DNA from: an uncultured Clostridia bacterium
GTDB taxonomy: Bacteria > Bacillota > Clostridia > Oscillospirales > Oscillospiraceae
Direction: 5' to 3'
Assembly: GCA_937894515.1 (NCBI GenBank)
Contig: CALCRH010000114.1
Coordinates: forward strand, 1 to 24,268
DNA: 24,268 nucleotides
The position numbers and the translations under genes are program-made. Below the pieces are notes generated by a model. It was not told the DNA's origin. It did no database searches and saw nothing but the letters and a program-made list of their open reading frames with translations. This document shows, piece by piece, positions 1 through 8,810 of the stretch (positions within the stretch are counted from its first letter, which is position 1; each line of letters starts with the position of its first letter).

Positions 1-3000
1 TTTCCGCCCAGCTTCTCCCGGAGTTCCTGCTGCGCTTTGATATATTCCCGGAATTCCTCGCCCTGGATCTTGTCCGCAGTCTCCTGTGCAATGATCCCGC
101 TGTTGTCTGTGGCCTCTCCGTTTTCATCAAAGCTCACGCCGATCGGCTGGTAATAGGTGCCGCGCTTCTCCATCTCATCGATTTCTGCCTGCGCTGCATC
201 TCTTTTGAATACCGGCTGCACCGGCGGCGTGTCCTTGGATCCGCGGCGTGTTTCGTTTACCAGCTTCATGTAGTTCGGGTTCGCAGCAATGAATTCCGCC
301 TCGCTCATGTTCCCGCTCACATAATCGTAGTATCCGTTCAGCCATTTGGAGAATCTCGGAGTCAGGTTGTTCTGGTAGCACGCCTGTGCATATGTGATCA
401 GGTCGTTGTTGTGCTCAGACGGGTAAATGGTCTTTTTGTTTCCCTTTGTCCAGTCCTTGTTCTTCTTGTCTTCCTGCATTGATTTGTAGTCCGACCAGCC
501 GAACATCCTGGCAGCAAATCCGCCCCCGGTAAATACGGAGTGGTACGGGATAACAACATCGATCCAGTCCTGAGCCAGTGCCCAGTCCACCTGTGCGTCA
601 CTGGTTGCCACAAAGGTGATTCCCACGCCGGTGCCCTTTGCAATGGATTCCTCTCGGAGCTTTCGTGCCTCTTCCCATTCAGCGCCCTGCATGGCATCCT
701 GATGGAAGTTTCCGTCTGCGTCAGCCTCCTGCATGGCAAAGGTCGAAATGTTGATATTCGCCCCTGTGTCGCCGAATACACGAACAAATCCCAGCTCCTT
801 CGTATAGGCCAGGACCTTCAGCTTCCGCACAGCTGCGTCCGTGATCATCTGCATGTTTTCCAGAATGAATGCCGGCGAGTAATCCGTAAAGGAATACATG
901 CGCATTCCGTACATGCGGTTCATTGTGTTAACCACGGCCTGCTTCATTTTCAGAATGTTGCCGTCATACGCCACATAGGAATTGCGGCCCTTCGCATGGG
1001 ATGCACTCTGTGCATATTTCCGTGCCATATCGAATTCCGCTCTGAGAGTTTCCGGCAGGGATGCTCTCTTTTTTGCTGCCCTGTTTGCCTCGTTTGTCAC
1101 GCCGGCAACATCCTTCGGCTGCAGCATTGCTTCCCCGTTTTCCGCCATGCTGAACCATTTGTTCAGTCTTGCTTCCAGCGTCTTCGTCAGCTTTGCTCCG
1201 CCCAGCAGCTCCTTTGCGATCCATGCGTTATCTCTGCCCTCGTTGTGTGCTTTGATTGCCGCATCTCTCTGATCAAAGTATTTTCCCAGGCTCTGCGTAT
1301 ATGCCTTTCTGTCGTTGGCCACATAGCAGTACAGGCATTCCGGTTTATCTGTGTAGTTCATTGCCTCCTGGCATACGAACATGGATTCCTCGAATGTCAG
1401 AGGTCTGCCCAGATCCTCGCTCACCTGATCCAGCAGTCCGTCCACCGCCATGGAGCGCGTGCAGATCGTTCCGTTTTCCTGGCTGTAACCATAGGAAGAG
1501 TTGCCGATTGACGTATTTCCTTCAATGTCCTCCGGCAGGATCTTCAGTACGCTTTCCTTTTCCAGTGCCGCCTTGATGTATTCACGGTCTTCCTGTGCCC
1601 GCTGCATAACGCTCTCGTCCACGGCACCGTCATTCATTTCCTTTGCGGCCTCCATGTATTCCTCGTTATGCTTCCGGCTGAAGGACGCTTCCTTTCCCGC
1701 CGGCATCGGCCTGTGGTTGGCCACGTTCTCTTCTTCTGTTGCGTTCACCTCAAGAGCATACTGCAGCGCACCTTTGTAGCCCTCCAGCTGTTCTGTCAGC
1801 CCGCGGAATGCCTCTCTGTCAAAATCAGATACCTTTCCTTCCGCGTCAGAGTAGCCCTGCAGTCTTTCCAGAAGATCTGTGATCGTGTCAAGGATCCGCT
1901 GGATGACCGTTCTGTTTTCCTTCGCCATCCCGCTCAGCAGATCGCTGTCTCCCAGAATTACTCCCAGGCCCTGCGCTGTGATCTCTTCACGGCCTTCCAT
2001 GATTCCCGCCGCATCGTTCTTCAGCTCATACGCCTGTGCTATTTCATTGAGCAGCTTGTTCGCGTTCTTGCCCTTCAGGATCACGTCCATCACGGCGTTT
2101 TCCATTTCCTGATACAGCTCCGGCTGTGTTTCCTTCAGGCGGTGCACGGCCTCATGGATCGCCACAACCTTCATCGGATCCTCTGCATCAGCCGCAATGT
2201 AGATCACGCCGTCCTGATACATGCCGTTCGCCTTGCCGTTGTCTACCTGTTCCTCCATGCGGATCTGCACGCCCAGCTTTTTGCCCAGTGCGTCCATTTC
2301 ACGCACGGTTTTCTGCGTGATCTTTTTCTCCGCCTTCATTCGCTGGTAGGCTTCACTCTCCGTATCAAAACCGGCATTTTGCGTAGCTTCCCGCTCATTT
2401 TGCGTAGCTTCCTGCACATTTTCTGAATTAAACTGCGCATTCTGTGCAGCGTTCTCTCCCCAGCGCTCCTGCATGTCCGCCTGGTTGAATTCTTCCATGA
2501 TGGCCGCAGCGTCCTTGCCGGTCATCCGCGCCACCACCTCGGCGGCCTTCATCTTGCCTTCATTGTTCTGCCGGATCTGCTCCACCGCCAGGTGTGCGTT
2601 CTTGCTCTCCCGCCAGGCTCTCGCCTCTTCTCTGGTGAGGCGCTGGTCATTGGTCTTTGCCCACACGGCCCGCACCAGCTCCGGTGTCGCTGTCTCGCCG
2701 TTCTTCTCCAGCGCTTCGCGGATCTCCGCAGCATCTCTTGCCAGCAGCGCATCGCGGTTCAGGTTCCCAACATCTTTTGCATTGCCTGTGTCCGCCTCGC
2801 GGTTCACGCCGAAGATGTCCGCATCCTGCGCATCGATCTTTTCCGCCATGCTCCGCAGCGCATCCGCCTGCTTGTTATCAATGATCTGCTGGCCCTGCGC
2901 TCTGTTGTTTCTTGCATTGGCCGCAGACTGTATCGCCATGGAGCCGCCGCCCATGATCACGCCGGTGAAGTAGCTGGTGATCCATCCCGGCAGCTCACCC

Positions 3001-4922
3001 TTGAACCAGTCCTTGAAGGCTTCCTGCTTGGCCTGTTCCTCGGTCATGCCCTGCTCCATGTAATCCGGCACGCTCTGGTACATCATGGCCCTGTCGCCGT
3101 TCACGATCATGTCCGCAGCCAGGTTGATGGCGGAGGACGTGATTTCTTCGCCCATTTCGCTCAGGCCCTGCCCGTTCAGATTCAGCACGGTCGCCTTCAG
3201 CATGTTTTTCACGGTGCGTGCATCTCTCGCCTTGAACAGCGCATCGATGCTCATTTTCTCGGTTGCATACTCTGCTGTGCCGGCGATCGCACCCATCAGG
3301 AGCGCCGTTCCGTCCGAATAGCCCTGCTCATGGTATTCCTGCGCTGTCTGCGTTGCTGCCGGCATGGACATCATCACAAGGCCCACAGCCTCCGGCACGC
3401 CCACAGTCGTCAGTGCTGCGGTCTGTGCGCTCTGCAGCATGGAAACCGTTCCCTGATATGCTGCGTCCGCCACACGGCCCGCTTCGCTTGTGCTCCGGAA
3501 GATCGCATCAATTTCCTTCTCTGAATAGCCGTTGGCTTCCAGTTCCTTCCGGATCAGCGCCTGGGTGCCTCTGGCCGCCATAATGAGCTGCTGCCCCTCT
3601 GCTTCCGTGTCTCCGCCCATCATGGCCTCGCCCAGAGAAACACGGCCCATGGCCTCCTGCTGCTTGCTCTGTGCGATCAGCTCCAGCAGCTCATCGCTTA
3701 CCATGTAGGTAATGTTTCCGCCCTCATCGGTGCGGTAGCGCAGCTTGTCCGCCAGTCCGTTTCCGATGTCGCCGTATTTGTTGATTTCCTTTTCCTGCTG
3801 TCCCTCGCTGGTGCCGCGGTTCAGCCAGTAGCCCTGCTGAGCCTCGCTGTTGTAGTCAATGGCCCTGCGCTCGCCGGTCACCGGGTCGATGCCGCCGAAC
3901 ACTCTCTGCCCCAGCATGTCCAGGTAACCTACCCCTGCTCCGTAAAGGCCAACAGATGCATTCATGAGCAGGTTCAATGCCACGCTTTCATTCTCGGCTC
4001 CCTCCGCCATGGCCTGCCGGTTCTCCTGGGATCGCTGCTCGTTGGCTGCGCGTCTTTGCTGCGCAAAGATCGCGTCAATGGCTGTATCGTTGTAGCCTTC
4101 CTTCCGCAGCTGTTCCCGTATGGCGTTCAGCTGAGCTGTGTAGTACTGCTCCTCGGCCTGCGCTCTCTGCAGTCCCTGTGGATCGTCCACAAGGTTCATG
4201 GAAGCCGCTCCCATGTGTGCCGCGTCCTGTGCCTGCAGCAGCTCACCCACCTTGGACAGATCTGTTTTTGTCCCGCTCAGCAGCTCCTGGTATCCGATCT
4301 TTTCATTTGTGGCCCGCCAGCTTTCAGTCTCCTGCTTTGCCTTCTGCCATGCCGTATACGCCTGGTCTACTTCGTCAGACCATACACCGGCGTATTCCGA
4401 TACCAGCCTCCGGTAATTTGCCAGTGCGTTCTTTTCCGCCTGCTGTGCGTCCGCCAGAATGTCCTGCACGTCCTGCCGGCTGTAGCTGTAGTCCATGATC
4501 GGGCTGCCCTGCTCATCGCCCCAGTGGTTCGGTGTTCCTCGCTGGCTGCCGTCCGCCATGGTGTAGCCCCTGGCGTTGATTGTCTGCTGCTGGCCCTGCG
4601 GTGCCACGATCTGCGGCTTTCCCTGCATGCTTGCTGTGGCACGGGAAACAATGTCCTGCATGGTGCGCTGGATCTCCTGTTTCCCAGCTTCCTGCTGTGC
4701 GTTCATTGCTGGCTGCATGCGTCCGCTGGCACGGTCAACAATGCTCTGCATTTCCTGCCGCACGTTCTGCGGTGTTCTTGTCTGCTGCGGCATCTGCGGT
4801 GTTCTCTCTTTTGCCGCCTTTTTATATGCTTTTACGGCAGCTTCTTTCTCTGCCCGAATAGCCGAAGAGGAGGCCGCGGCTGCGGTCTCCTTCTTCTTTG
4901 TCTGTGTCGTTTTCTTTTCCAA
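1..4922 (-). CDS. Giant polyvalent-type phage protein with zincin motif and CLYCYV Cys domain (3' end outside window)
   Basis: One reading frame stays open from a TTG start at 4922 to the left edge, at least 1640 codons, and has no stop in the window. The TTG follows GGGGAGGG by 7 nt; an in-frame CTG lies two codons upstream. Residues 1-300 are Gln/Ala-rich and helical. Hydrophobic stretches lie near residues 315-340, 503-525 and 645-665. HEAVH at residues 923-927 fits a zinc metallopeptidase. A conserved-looking domain at about 1150-1450 carries C1184, CLYCYV (C1196, C1199), FTDYSP (1345-1350) and GDTGAN (1384-1389), with TIM-barrel-like strand spacing. Known: large phage polyvalent proteins packaged in the virion often combine zincin and other enzymatic domains. 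Inference: it is packaged and injected, because it follows portal and ejection-type genes. The function of the Cys domain is unknown. Confidence 0.85.
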   Translation of the reverse strand, partial: MEKKTTQTKKKETAAAASSSAIRAEKEAAVKAYKKAAKERTPQMPQQTRTPQNVRQEMQSIVDRASGRMQPAMNAQQEAGKQEIQRTMQDIVSRATASMQGKPQIVAPQGQQQTINARGYTMADGSQRGTPNHWGDEQGSPIMDYSYSRQDVQDILADAQQAEKNALANYRRLVSEYAGVWSDEVDQAYTAWQKAKQETESWRATNEKIGYQELLSGTKTDLSKVGELLQAQDAAHMGAASMNLVDDPQGLQRAQAEEQYYTAQLNAIREQLRKEGYNDTAIDAIFAQQRRAANEQRSQENRQAMAEGAENESVALNLLMNASVGLYGAGVGYLDMLGQRVFGGIDPVTGERRAIDYNSEAQQGYWLNRGTSEGQQEKEINKYGDIGNGLADKLRYRTDEGGNITYMVSDELLELIAQSKQQEAMGRVSLGEAMMGGDTEAEGQQLIMAARGTQALIRKELEANGYSEKEIDAIFRSTSEAGRVADAAYQGTVSMLQSAQTAALTTVGVPEAVGLVMMSMPAATQTAQEYHEQGYSDGTALLMGAIAGTAEYATEKMSIDALFKARDARTVKNMLKATVLNLNGQGLSEMGEEITSSAINLAADMIVNGDRAMMYQSVPDYMEQGMTEEQAKQEAFKDWFKGELPGWITSYFTGVIMGGGSMAIQSAANARNNRAQGQQIIDNKQADALRSMAEKIDAQDADIFGVNREADTGNAKDVGNLNRDALLARDAAEIREALEKNGETATPELVRAVWAKTNDQRLTREEARAWRESKNAHLAVEQIRQNNEGKMKAAEVVARMTGKDAAAIMEEFNQADMQERWGENAAQNAQFNSENVQEATQNEREATQNAGFDTESEAYQRMKAEKKITQKTVREMDALGKKLGVQIRMEEQVDNGKANGMYQDGVIYIAADAEDPMKVVAIHEAVHRLKETQPELYQEMENAVMDVILKGKNANKLLNEIAQAYELKNDAAGIMEGREEITAQGLGVILGDSDLLSGMAKENRTVIQRILDTITDLLERLQGYSDAEGKVSDFDREAFRGLTEQLEGYKGALQYALEVNATEEENVANHRPMPAGKEASFSRKHNEEYMEAAKEMNDGAVDESVMQRAQEDREYIKAALEKESVLKILPEDIEGNTSIGNSSYGYSQENGTICTRSMAVDGLLDQVSEDLGRPLTFEESMFVCQEAMNYTDKPECLYCYVANDRKAYTQSLGKYFDQRDAAIKAHNEGRDNAWIAKELLGGAKLTKTLEARLNKWFSMAENGEAMLQPKDVAGVTNEANRAAKKRASLPETLRAEFDMARKYAQSASHAKGRNSYVAYDGNILKMKQAVVNTMNRMYGMRMYSFTDYSPAFILENMQMITDAAVRKLKVLAYTKELGFVRVFGDTGANINISTFAMQEADADGNFHQDAMQGAEWEEARKLREESIAKGTGVGITFVATSDAQVDWALAQDWIDVVIPYHSVFTGGGFAARMFGWSDYKSMQEDKKNKDWTKGNKKTIYPSEHNNDLITYAQACYQNNLTPRFSKWLNGYYDYVSGNMSEAEFIAANPNYMKLVNETRRGSKDTPPVQPVFKRDAAQAEIDEMEKRGTYYQPIGVSFDENGEATDNSGIIAQETADKIQGEEFREYIKAQQELREKLGG

Positions 4923-4940
4923 TTCCAGGCCCTCCCCTGT

Positions 4941-5843
4941 TTATCGGTCTGCGTGTCCGCTTCCGGATCGCAGTACATTGTCTTTTGGCTTCGTTATCGG
5001 AGTCTTTTCGGTTCCCGGCTTTCGCACCGGTTCTTCCTTTTCTTCCTCATCGTCATTGTTCATGTTGCGGCTGCTCACATGCCCGCCGGAGCTGCGTTTC
5101 TTGATTCCCAGCCTTGCCGCTTCTTCCGGATGCGCGTCCACCCACGCATTCTGGAAGGCCGGATTCTGCTGGATCCACAGCTTCGTCATGTAGTCCACCT
5201 GATCCTGCGTGTATCCCAGGTTGATATAGCCGCTGAAGTCGCCCTGCGCTGCCAGCGTGTCGGCTCTCTGCTGCTGTTCCTGATACATGCCCTGGTTGGC
5301 GTTCATCAGTGCCTGCTGGTAGCTCTGCAGTGCCGCCGCATTGGCGCTGGCCGCCGCAGCATTCGCTTCGTACTCGGTCTGATTCAGCCCGGAGTCAATG
5401 TTTGCATAGTCGCCGGCGCGGCTTCTCTCGTTGCCGGTCAGTCCTTCGCCGTAGGCATTCATCAGCCGCAGGCGGCTGGTTTCGGAAAGCCCGCCGGTGT
5501 AGCCCTGTGCCGCCATCTGCTGCGGCAGTGCCTTCTGGTTGGCCATGTAGTTGCGATACAGCTGGCGGTTGGTGTTGTCGTAGTTCTGGTCGATCTGCTG
5601 CTTCTGCATGGCGGCCTGCTGCCTGGCATACTCCTGTGCCTTCATCGCCGCGTCATTGTTGGCCGCCACAGCCTGGCTGTACATGTCCTGTGCCGCCTTC
5701 TTCTGCTCGTTCCAGTAATCTCCGGAAACGAATGCGCTGGTCGGCACATACCCTGTTGCCGGCTGTCCATCCTGCACCACGGTCACCGGTGCCATTTCCG
5801 CCGCCGCGGCCTTGTACTCGTCAAGAGTGCTTTGTACTGCCAT
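4941..5843 (-). CDS. Gln/Ala-rich virion protein, candidate DNA-ejection protein
   Basis: A 300-residue protein very rich in Ala, Gln, Asn and Tyr. Residues about 45-205 form long predicted helices (for example QQAAMQKQQIDQNYDN) around a Gly-rich segment, YTGGLSETSRLRLMNAYGEG. The C-terminal 60 residues are charged and disordered-looking (NNDDEEEKEEP). It has no signal peptide or membrane segment. ATG follows GGGAG by about 9 nt. It lies between the portal and the giant polyvalent protein, the place where internal ejection proteins are often encoded in P22-like phages. That context and the composition support an internal virion role, but I see no diagnostic motif and the exact function is inferred. 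Its start overlaps the zinc-ribbon microprotein by 23 nt. Confidence 0.75.
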   Translation of the reverse strand: MAVQSTLDEYKAAAAEMAPVTVVQDGQPATGYVPTSAFVSGDYWNEQKKAAQDMYSQAVAANNDAAMKAQEYARQQAAMQKQQIDQNYDNTNRQLYRNYMANQKALPQQMAAQGYTGGLSETSRLRLMNAYGEGLTGNERSRAGDYANIDSGLNQTEYEANAAAASANAAALQSYQQALMNANQGMYQEQQQRADTLAAQGDFSGYINLGYTQDQVDYMTKLWIQQNPAFQNAWVDAHPEEAARLGIKKRSSGGHVSSRNMNNDDEEEKEEPVRKPGTEKTPITKPKDNVLRSGSGHADR

Positions 5844-5934
5844 CTTTCTTTTCTCCCTTCTCGCAGCGTGGGTTCCGGCACTTCCATTCCTCGCCCACGC
5901 GCTTCATCTCTATCCCGCATTTATCGCACTTCAT
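5821..5934 (-). CDS. 37-residue zinc-ribbon microprotein
   Basis: The ATG overlaps the portal stop as ATGA, and the frame runs 37 codons, ending 23 nt inside the next gene. The protein begins MKCDKCG and has a second Cys pair (C19, C24 in CRNPRC), giving a CxxC...CxxxxC zinc-ribbon pattern, followed by a Lys-rich tail. Short zinc ribbons of this kind are common in Firmicutes phages, where their role is usually unknown. The coupled start and intact Cys pairs argue that it is real. The overlap with the following gene and the small size keep confidence moderate. Confidence 0.65.
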   Translation of the reverse strand: MKCDKCGIEMKRVGEEWKCRNPRCEKGEKKDGSTKHS

Positions 5935-7751
5935 ACCGGCGTTTCTCCTCTCATCTGCCGCATGGCATCCAGCATCTCCGGCTGCATGGCACTCTCCTGC
6001 GGCATCGGCCCGCCGCCTCCGCCCATGGGTGCCGCCTGCATCTCAAACTGCCTTTCCCATTCCTCCACGATTTCTTTCTTGTTCGGAATGTCGAGGATCT
6101 CCAGCTGTGCTGCGAACAGCTTCCAGTTCTGCGGCGTGATATTTGCCTGGGCCAGTCCCTGCAGCGCCTGCAGCGTTGCCTGTTTTCCCTTGATCACGCT
6201 GTCTCCCGCTGTGATCGTCACATCAACTCTCGGGAAGTACGTCCACTTTTCGCGGATCACCTCTCCGCCAATGTCCAGCACCTCCGGCATCTCCTGTGCG
6301 AAGGTATCCGCATGGAACATCAGTGTGGCCGCCGGTCGCTCATCCTTGGCCCCAATGAAAAGCAGTCTCTGATCATCGAAGAATTCCAGTGCCAGCCAGT
6401 CCAGCAGCTCATAGAGCCTCTCAAAGCCCTGCAGGCGGTCTGCCGCCTTGATGTCGCCCTGGGCATTTGCATCACTGCGCAGCATGGCAAGGCCGGTGGC
6501 CGTCTGCGTGTTGGAGGTATTCTTGCCCATGTTGCTTTCATAGTTGCGGTTTGCTCTTTCGATCTGCTCTTTAAACCAGTTCAGGTCGTTCATTGCGCTC
6601 GTCAGAGGATGCAGCCCGCCCAGGCGTGCCACAGCCCCGCTGCGGTTCTGTTTCATCGTCCAGATGGCACCCGGCTCATTGCTCGGCTCGCAGCCGTCTG
6701 CAAATGCGTCTTCCTCCGCAATGATGATGTCATTGGCCAGCATCGCATCGTTATACAGCGCCATGGACAGCTTCCGATCCGCCGCATCCACCATGTCCAG
6801 CACCGGGAAGAGCTCGGATTTATTCCAAAACCGGTTCTCGTCCTGAATACGCCAGTAGTGCACAAACGGAAAAAGCTTGTTCTGTTTGCCTGTGCGCTCC
6901 CAGTAGCATGGAATGTATCGCAGCTCACGGCCGCCGGCCTGAATGCTGCACCCGATGTCACCGGCCTTTGCGTCCTCCGTGTCGATGGGCTGGCGGAACC
7001 AGTGCTCCAGGATCTGGATCGTGTCGTCCTGATCATCCACGGCGGTGGTCATGTCGAACAGGCCGCTCTTCTCAATGTAATCCGCGCTCAGGATCTCACT
7101 GGCGGATATGCCCATTTCATCCAGCTCTCTTTTAAACATCTGGATGAATGCCACCTTGTGCAGGCTGTAAACATAGTCCACATACTGCCCGTCCTGCAGC
7201 TGTCCGTCACGGATGGCCGGATCCGGAAAGATGGATTCCACCGGGATGTCCTTCACCCGGATGTCGCCCTCGCTCATGCCGCAGCGCATGGTTGGATCCC
7301 AATACGCCTTCCAGAAGGCATCGCCCAGCTTCAGCAGGCGGCGTTCGTTGCGGGTGTTCATGTCCTCCAGGCGGTTGTTTTCCACGATGTACCGCACGGC
7401 ATACTCGCGCATCTTCGCCTTTTCGCTGTCCTGGTCATCATCACGCCCGTGGAATTCCGGCTCCGGCACCTTCGGGTTGATCTGACTTTCCACAATGATC
7501 CACGGATCCGGGATCACCGGCGGCACAAACGGCAGCTCCTTGTCCAGCGAGAAATCCACCATCTGCCGTGAGATATCGTGAGCGAAATTGTAATAGTCGT
7601 TGCAGCGCTTCCACTCCATCTCCACCGCCGTCCTGGCCGCTTTCGCCCTGGCGAACAGCGCATTCACGGTGTCCTCTCGTTTTTCCTTTGTGGAGTAGTC
7701 GTAGCCGGTCACATACAGCCGCTCTTTTTTCTCCTTGCGTTTGATTCTCAT
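5931..7751 (-). CDS. Portal protein (P22-like)
   Basis: A 606-residue protein that forms the dodecameric ring at the DNA entry vertex, where terminase docks. Supporting features: an N-terminal helical segment with EMEWKRCNDYYN, a stem/wing region with DPWIIVESQINPKVPEP and GDAFWKAYWDP, a long central section with RIQDENRFWNKSELFPVLDM and helices that resemble P22-type portals, and a flexible Gly/Met/Gln C terminus (PMGGGGGPMPQ). The length fits podoviral portals. The start overlaps the stop of the basic protein upstream (ATGA). Oddity: it lies about 10 kb downstream of the large terminase, after the tail and fibre genes, instead of between terminase and scaffold. It is followed by an ejection-type protein and the giant polyvalent protein. 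Confidence 0.88.
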   Translation of the reverse strand: MRIKRKEKKERLYVTGYDYSTKEKREDTVNALFARAKAARTAVEMEWKRCNDYYNFAHDISRQMVDFSLDKELPFVPPVIPDPWIIVESQINPKVPEPEFHGRDDDQDSEKAKMREYAVRYIVENNRLEDMNTRNERRLLKLGDAFWKAYWDPTMRCGMSEGDIRVKDIPVESIFPDPAIRDGQLQDGQYVDYVYSLHKVAFIQMFKRELDEMGISASEILSADYIEKSGLFDMTTAVDDQDDTIQILEHWFRQPIDTEDAKAGDIGCSIQAGGRELRYIPCYWERTGKQNKLFPFVHYWRIQDENRFWNKSELFPVLDMVDAADRKLSMALYNDAMLANDIIIAEEDAFADGCEPSNEPGAIWTMKQNRSGAVARLGGLHPLTSAMNDLNWFKEQIERANRNYESNMGKNTSNTQTATGLAMLRSDANAQGDIKAADRLQGFERLYELLDWLALEFFDDQRLLFIGAKDERPAATLMFHADTFAQEMPEVLDIGGEVIREKWTYFPRVDVTITAGDSVIKGKQATLQALQGLAQANITPQNWKLFAAQLEILDIPNKKEIVEEWERQFEMQAAPMGGGGGPMPQESAMQPEMLDAMRQMRGETPV

Positions 7752-8176
7752 TTCTTCCTCCGTGGAGTCACCGCGGTTTTCTTTCCCGCTTCCCTCTCTC
7801 CGTTTGTCTTCCTTCCGCGATATGCGGCCTGGTGTCCCTCAATTGCCTTGTCCTCTGCTTTTCGGATTCCCTGGCCCACTTTGCTCATCAGAGGATTTGT
7901 AGACTTTCCCTCCGGAACGATCCGCCCGTATGCTTCCACCAGGCGTTTGTCCTTGTCTTTCACGCTCGCTTTGTCCGGAGCAAATTTGCTTCCCTGCGCT
8001 TCCTTCCCTGCCAGGATCTGTGCTCTTCGCACGCCGCTTCTCACCGCAGACGATGTCAGGTTCCCGCTGGATGTCTGCTTCCCGTTGATATCCTTGCGGC
8101 GGATTTCTGTCCCGCTCTTATCGGCCCCGGAGCTTGTCTTGTCCATTCTCCTTGCCGCCATTCTTTTTGTTGCCAT
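7748..8176 (-). CDS. Highly basic small protein of unknown function
   Basis: 142 residues starting MATKRMAARRMDKT, after AAGGAGG with an 8-nt spacer. An upstream in-frame ATG (8197) lacks a ribosome site. The protein is strongly basic (Lys/Arg) throughout, low in hydrophobic residues and probably disordered or nucleic-acid binding; the tail ends in PRRKK. The stop overlaps the portal start (ATGA), so the two are probably translationally coupled. Possible roles are a head-associated DNA-binding protein or a portal-assembly partner; both are inference. I do not recognise a family. Confidence 0.75.
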   Translation of the reverse strand: MATKRMAARRMDKTSSGADKSGTEIRRKDINGKQTSSGNLTSSAVRSGVRRAQILAGKEAQGSKFAPDKASVKDKDKRLVEAYGRIVPEGKSTNPLMSKVGQGIRKAEDKAIEGHQAAYRGRKTNGEREAGKKTAVTPRRKK

Positions 8177-8189
8177 CGTTCTATCCTCC

Positions 8190-8273
8190 TTAATCATCTC
8201 GGCTGCCGGCGATCAGCGCCATGGCCATCGTCCCCAGCAGAAGTCCTGCAAAAAATGAAATACATACTGCCAT
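8190..8273 (-). CDS. 27-residue membrane microprotein (DUF3789-like)
   Basis: Reads MAVCISFFAGLLLGTMAMAL and ends GSRDD: one transmembrane helix with a short charged tail. GGAGG lies 7 nt before this ATG. Another ATG six nucleotides upstream overlaps the stop of the preceding CD1375-like gene (ATGA) and would add two residues. It resembles the tiny DUF3789 phage proteins in size and layout. The role is unknown; membrane localisation is inferred from composition. Confidence 0.6.
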   Translation of the reverse strand: MAVCISFFAGLLLGTMAMALIAGSRDD

Positions 8274-8275
8274 CG

Positions 8276-8377
8276 TCATTCCTCCAGCAGTCTGACGACT
8301 TCCTCACGCCATCTCGCAGGAACATCGTCAATTGTCAACTGACCCTCGCGGATTTTGCGAGCATAAATCTTTGCCAT
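8276..8377 (-). CDS. CD1375-like 33-residue protein
   Basis: The protein reads MAKIYARKIREGQLTIDDVP and ends with a charged helix, REEVVRLLEE. This matches the pattern of the very short CD1375 family often found near tail genes in clostridial phages (M-A-K-x-Y-x3-I-x2-G-x3-I/L-D-D-V-P). GGAGG is 7 nt upstream of the ATG. It is followed by a coupled membrane microprotein. No biochemical role is established for the family. Confidence 0.75.
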   Translation of the reverse strand: MAKIYARKIREGQLTIDDVPARWREEVVRLLEE

Positions 8378-8410
8378 GTTTAAACCTCCAAATTATTCGA
8401 CATAACTTTT

Positions 8411-8497
8411 TCAGATAGTTGAGATTTTAGTATTGGTGGAATACCATAAAACATAGTTAGGTCGTACTATACCCCACCACCATTTTAATTCATTCAT
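8411..8497 (-). CDS. 28-residue hypothetical ORF in an AT-rich patch
   Basis: ATG preceded by AGAGG at 8 nt; 28 codons starting MNELKWWWGIVRPNYVLWYS. It is aromatic and hydrophobic, possibly membrane-interacting. The local sequence is clearly more AT-rich than the flanking portal and tail genes. It fills the gap between the fibre-associated gene and the CD1375-like gene. I do not recognise it, and a non-coding spacer is a real alternative. Confidence 0.4.
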   Translation of the reverse strand: MNELKWWWGIVRPNYVLWYSTNTKISTI

Positions 8498-8524
8498 AAA
8501 CGCACCTCTTTTCAGATGGTAGAT

Positions 8525-8809
8525 TTAACCCTCCAACATGGACGCTAACTCAATTAGAGCGTCCTCAAGGTCTGCGATTCGCTGAGCGGTTTCATCCGCA
8601 GGCTCGGCCGGCATCTCAGCCGCCATGCGCTCTGCCTCGGCGATTTCATCGGCGGTGGCATCTCGGTACACCATGCCCATGACAGGCACTTCTTTGGTGA
8701 TGGTTTCCTCATGCTGTCCGATAACCTCGCCAGCCTCGTCCACATCGTCAACGAGGATGGTGTTGGTGATGGTTTCGGTATCAATCTGCTTATATTCGGC
8801 TATTCTCAT
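8525..8809 (-). CDS. Small acidic fibre-associated protein
   Basis: 94 residues from MRIAEYKQID; GGAGG lies 7 nt before this ATG, which makes it better than the upstream ATGs at 8833 and 8824. The first half reads as beta strands (ETITNTILVDDVDEAGEVIG); the second half is a Met/Ala/Glu-rich amphipathic helix ending LIELASMLEG. It begins 1 nt after the collagen-like fibre stop. Short proteins in this position are often fibre chaperones or fibre-tip partners, but the identification here rests on position only. Confidence 0.7.
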   Translation of the reverse strand: MRIAEYKQIDTETITNTILVDDVDEAGEVIGQHEETITKEVPVMGMVYRDATADEIAEAERMAAEMPAEPADETAQRIADLEDALIELASMLEG

Positions 8810-8810
8810 A

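Noticed and set aside
540..3524. Several long plus-strand frames opposite the giant protein
   Set aside because: All lie antisense to the continuous minus-strand frame and have no ribosome sites or domains.
4056..7571. Very long plus-strand open frame (about 1171 codons) opposite portal and ejection genes
   Set aside because: Antisense to well-supported minus-strand genes; Cys/Leu/His-rich translation with no family features. It reflects GC codon bias.
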